Position numbers and translations under genes: made by a program. A stretch of 36,461 nt of DNA from positions 1 through 36,461 of the forward strand of contig JAPPNY010000012.1 in the NCBI GenBank assembly GCA_028818385.1, read 5' to 3'. Below, in pieces: positions 34,448 through 36,461 of this stretch. The stretch is from Spirochaetaceae bacterium (GTDB taxonomy: Bacteria > Spirochaetota > Spirochaetia > SZUA-6 > Bin103). Under the pieces are notes generated by a model. The model was not told the DNA's origin and did no database searches. It saw only the letters and a list, made by a program, of their open reading frames with translations. Within the stretch, counting starts at the first letter, position 1, and each line of letters begins with the position of its first letter.

Positions 34448-35644
34448 ATGAGCGAAGCGATCGACCGCTCCTGGGAAGCCGCGCTCGACGAGCTGAACGC
34501 CGGCGACGCCGACATCGAGCGCGGCCTTCGCATCCACCGCGACGCCATCGTCTGCGATCCCGTGTCCGGGGGCGCCCGGCCGTGGACGCACGCGATGAGC
34601 GCGCTCGCCCGCGACCTGATCCGCCAGGGCACGGCCTCACAGGACATGGAGCTGCAGCTCCAGGAGGTGGCCGACCGCGACGTCGTGCACGATGCCGGCG
34701 TGCGTTCCGAGTACCTGGCGGCGTGGCGGCGCTCGGGCGTCACGCTGGCCAACGACTACGGCCACATGTTCTGTTCCTGGCGGACGGAGGGGTACGGCGG
34801 GCTGGTCCACGACGCGATGATCACCCTGCGCTCGGTGGCGCGCACCACCGCCGTCCTCGACGCGCTGCGCGACCACCTGGTCAAGTTCCGGTGCGCCGAC
34901 GACGTGGTGGAAGCCAAGCGCGCCGGCAAGCACTGCCTTATGTGGAGCACAGGCGGGCCTCCGCCCTGGATCGAGCACGACCTGGACAACCTGGAGATCT
35001 ACCACCGGCTCGGCTTCCGGCAGGCGCAGATCCTCTACTACACCAACCGGCTCGGAACGCAGTGCTACGACCGCCGCGACCACGGTCTCACCGACGCGGG
35101 CGTGGACTACGTGCGGCGTCTCAACCGGCTGGGCATCGTCGTCGACCTGGCCCACTGCAGCCGCCGCGCCCATCTGGACGCGGCTGCCGCCTCCACGGCG
35201 CCCGTGATCGACAGCCACACCGGCTGCACGGCGGTCCGGGACCATCCGCGCAACCTGGACGACGAGACCATCCGCGCCATCGCCGGCACCGGCGGCGTCG
35301 TGTCCATCCTCGGCGGCCCCGGCCGCCGCGTACTGGCCGCGCCGCTCGGCGGGTTGGTCGACTGGCTACGCCACCTCGAGCACGTCGCCGAGGTGGGGGG
35401 CATCGAGCACGTCGGCGGGCGCGGCTCCGACGTCTCCTACCGCGGCTCGATCCCGGACGACATCCGGCCGCATCTGTTCGCGGACGCCCCGGAGCCGATG
35501 GAAAGCCAGCTCGACGGCAGCTTCGCCTGGGTCGCCGCGCCGTACTTCACGGTGGCGCTGGCGACCCGCGGCTATACCGACGAGGAGATCGCCGCCATGA
35601 TCGGCGGCAACTACCTGCGCGTGCTCCGGGAGGTATGCGGATGA
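34448..35644 (+). CDS. Peptidase M19 (membrane dipeptidase)-like protein with a partly lost metal site
   Basis: A 398-residue protein with the TIM-barrel pattern of M19 dipeptidases. H236 (V-V-D-L-A-H-C-S) and H257 (I-D-S-H-T-G-C) match two zinc ligands. The N-terminal H-x-D motif is replaced by I-V-C-D-P-V-S-G, and the bridging glutamate position (usually E-G) reads W-S-T-G-G. The last conserved region is H-V-G-G-R-G-S-D-V-S-Y instead of H-V-G-x-G-S-D-F-D-G. At most one metal could bind in the usual way, so ordinary dipeptidase activity is doubtful. The start is the ATG at 34448 or a GTG at 34439; neither has a good ribosome binding site. Its stop overlaps the start of the next gene (ATGA). 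Confidence 0.8.
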   Translation: MSEAIDRSWEAALDELNAGDADIERGLRIHRDAIVCDPVSGGARPWTHAMSALARDLIRQGTASQDMELQLQEVADRDVVHDAGVRSEYLAAWRRSGVTLANDYGHMFCSWRTEGYGGLVHDAMITLRSVARTTAVLDALRDHLVKFRCADDVVEAKRAGKHCLMWSTGGPPPWIEHDLDNLEIYHRLGFRQAQILYYTNRLGTQCYDRRDHGLTDAGVDYVRRLNRLGIVVDLAHCSRRAHLDAAAASTAPVIDSHTGCTAVRDHPRNLDDETIRAIAGTGGVVSILGGPGRRVLAAPLGGLVDWLRHLEHVAEVGGIEHVGGRGSDVSYRGSIPDDIRPHLFADAPEPMESQLDGSFAWVAAPYFTVALATRGYTDEEIAAMIGGNYLRVLREVCG

Positions 35645-36461
35645 TCCGGCTGGGCGCGTTCGCGTCCGACGTCACGCCCCCGGTCGGCCATCCGCTGTGC
35701 GCCGGCTGGTATCCGCCGGCGCGGGAGATCGGCGGCCGGCTGCAGGCACTCGGCCTGATCCTTGTCCCGGAAGGCGAGCCGCCGATCGTGCTCTGCGCGC
35801 TCGACTGGGCCGAATTGAGCAACGGCGACTACGACCGCTGGCGCGCGGACCTGGCGCGGGCAGTGGGTACCGAGCCGGCCCGCGTGGCCGTGCACTGCAC
35901 CCACGCGCACGACACGCCGTGGCCGGACCGCGACGCGCAGGACATCCTGGACGCCCACGGCCGGCCTGACGTGATCATGGCCGGCGACTGGGCGGAACGG
36001 GCGCGCGCGGCGGCCGCGGAAGCCGCCGCGGCGGCGATGGCCGATCCGCGGCCCTGCACCCACGTCAGCACCGGCGAGGCGCGGGTGGACCGCATCGCCT
36101 CCAACCGGCGCCTGATCGGCCAGGACGGAAAGCTGTGGGCGATGCGCTGGACCAAGACCAGCGATCCCGCGGTGCGCGCCGCGCCGGAGGGGGTGATCGA
36201 CCCGAGGCTCAAGACCATCGGCTTCTGGAACGGGGACGAGCCGCTGGCCGTCGCTCACTACTACGCCACGCACCCCACCAGCCTGGACGGCACCGGCGTG
36301 GTGAACCCGGAGTTCGTGGGCCTGGCGCGAGACCGGCGCACCGCCGCGTCCGGGGTGCCGCACCTCTACTTCACCGGCTGCGCCGGCAACGTGGCCGCCG
36401 GCAAGTACAACGACCGCATCGCCGACAACCGCGAGCTGTTCGCCGGCCGCATCCACGCCGC
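35641..36461 (+). CDS. Neutral/alkaline ceramidase-like hydrolase, 3'-truncated by the window end
   Basis: The ATG at 35641 overlaps the M19-like stop, and the frame is open for 273 codons to the window edge. The protein begins M-I-R-L-G-A-F-A-S-D-V-T-P-P-V-G, the usual start of the neutral ceramidase N-terminal domain family. It also shows H-C-T-H-A-H-D-T-P (the H-x-H metal motif), A-T-H-P-T-S-L-D-G and L-Y-F-T-G-C-A-G-N-V. These are zinc hydrolase-like; in bacteria many members act on unknown amides, so ceramide is not certain. No signal peptide is visible, which argues against a secreted ceramidase. The coupling to the dipeptidase-like gene suggests they act on the same amide compound. Confidence 0.75.
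   Translation, partial: MIRLGAFASDVTPPVGHPLCAGWYPPAREIGGRLQALGLILVPEGEPPIVLCALDWAELSNGDYDRWRADLARAVGTEPARVAVHCTHAHDTPWPDRDAQDILDAHGRPDVIMAGDWAERARAAAAEAAAAAMADPRPCTHVSTGEARVDRIASNRRLIGQDGKLWAMRWTKTSDPAVRAAPEGVIDPRLKTIGFWNGDEPLAVAHYYATHPTSLDGTGVVNPEFVGLARDRRTAASGVPHLYFTGCAGNVAAGKYNDRIADNRELFAGRIHA

Overview
The window is a GC-rich (about two thirds G+C or more by eye, not computed), gene-dense bacterial chromosome segment. I see no tRNA, rRNA, CRISPR array or insertion sequence. A murB gene shows a peptidoglycan-making bacterium. The content (a methylating, reducing type I polyketide synthase, two phytanoyl-CoA dioxygenase-like proteins, two galactonate-dehydratase-like enolase-superfamily enzymes, nucleobase-type permeases) suggests an uncultured environmental lineage, perhaps marine or host-associated; the phylum cannot be fixed from the sequence.

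Layout. 1-76: start of an exported protein. 224-7392 (minus): a tight operon read 6517-7392 > murB > glycogen-debranching enzyme > membrane-anchored NADH dehydrogenase > triplicated membrane protein, every junction being a 4-base stop/start overlap. 7434-9346 (plus): aminotransferase coupled to a phytanoyl-CoA dioxygenase-like enzyme, facing a second dioxygenase-like gene at 9339-10445 (minus). 10572-12477 (plus): a stand-alone acyl carrier protein broken by a one-base frameshift, a 4'-phosphopantetheinyl transferase and an alpha/beta hydrolase. These converge on 12497-14263 (NCS2 permease fusion) and the 3440-residue polyketide synthase at 14288-24610 (both minus). Upstream of the synthase lie a ParA-like ATPase and a 5'-truncated ATP-binding regulator. 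26723-32446 holds an 8-oxoguanine-deaminase-like amidohydrolase, a second copy of the NCS2 fusion and two enolase-superfamily dehydratases. 32462-36461 holds a beta-propeller protein, a HicB-like protein, a dipeptidase-like protein with a partly lost metal site, and the start of a ceramidase-like hydrolase.

How the parts may work together. The synthase has one complete module (KS-AT-DH-cMT-ER-KR-ACP), able in principle to make a methyl-branched, largely reduced acyl chain, followed by a degenerate KS-AT didomain with no carrier protein and no thioesterase. The nearby carrier protein, phosphopantetheinyl transferase and alpha/beta hydrolase are the obvious candidates for missing carrier, activation and release functions, but the carrier gene is frameshifted as read. 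The two permease fusions, the deaminase and the dehydratases look like uptake and catabolism of purines and sugar acids, although the permeases have lost residues that bind uracil in UraA.

No gene-free stretch exceeds 300 bases. The longest are 34186-34447 (one inverted repeat noted), 24611-24816 (upstream of the synthase; one short repeated word), 77-223 (a run of nine C at 96-104, nothing else seen), 31176-31309 (one operator-like palindrome) and 10446-10571 (ribosome binding site of the carrier protein only).
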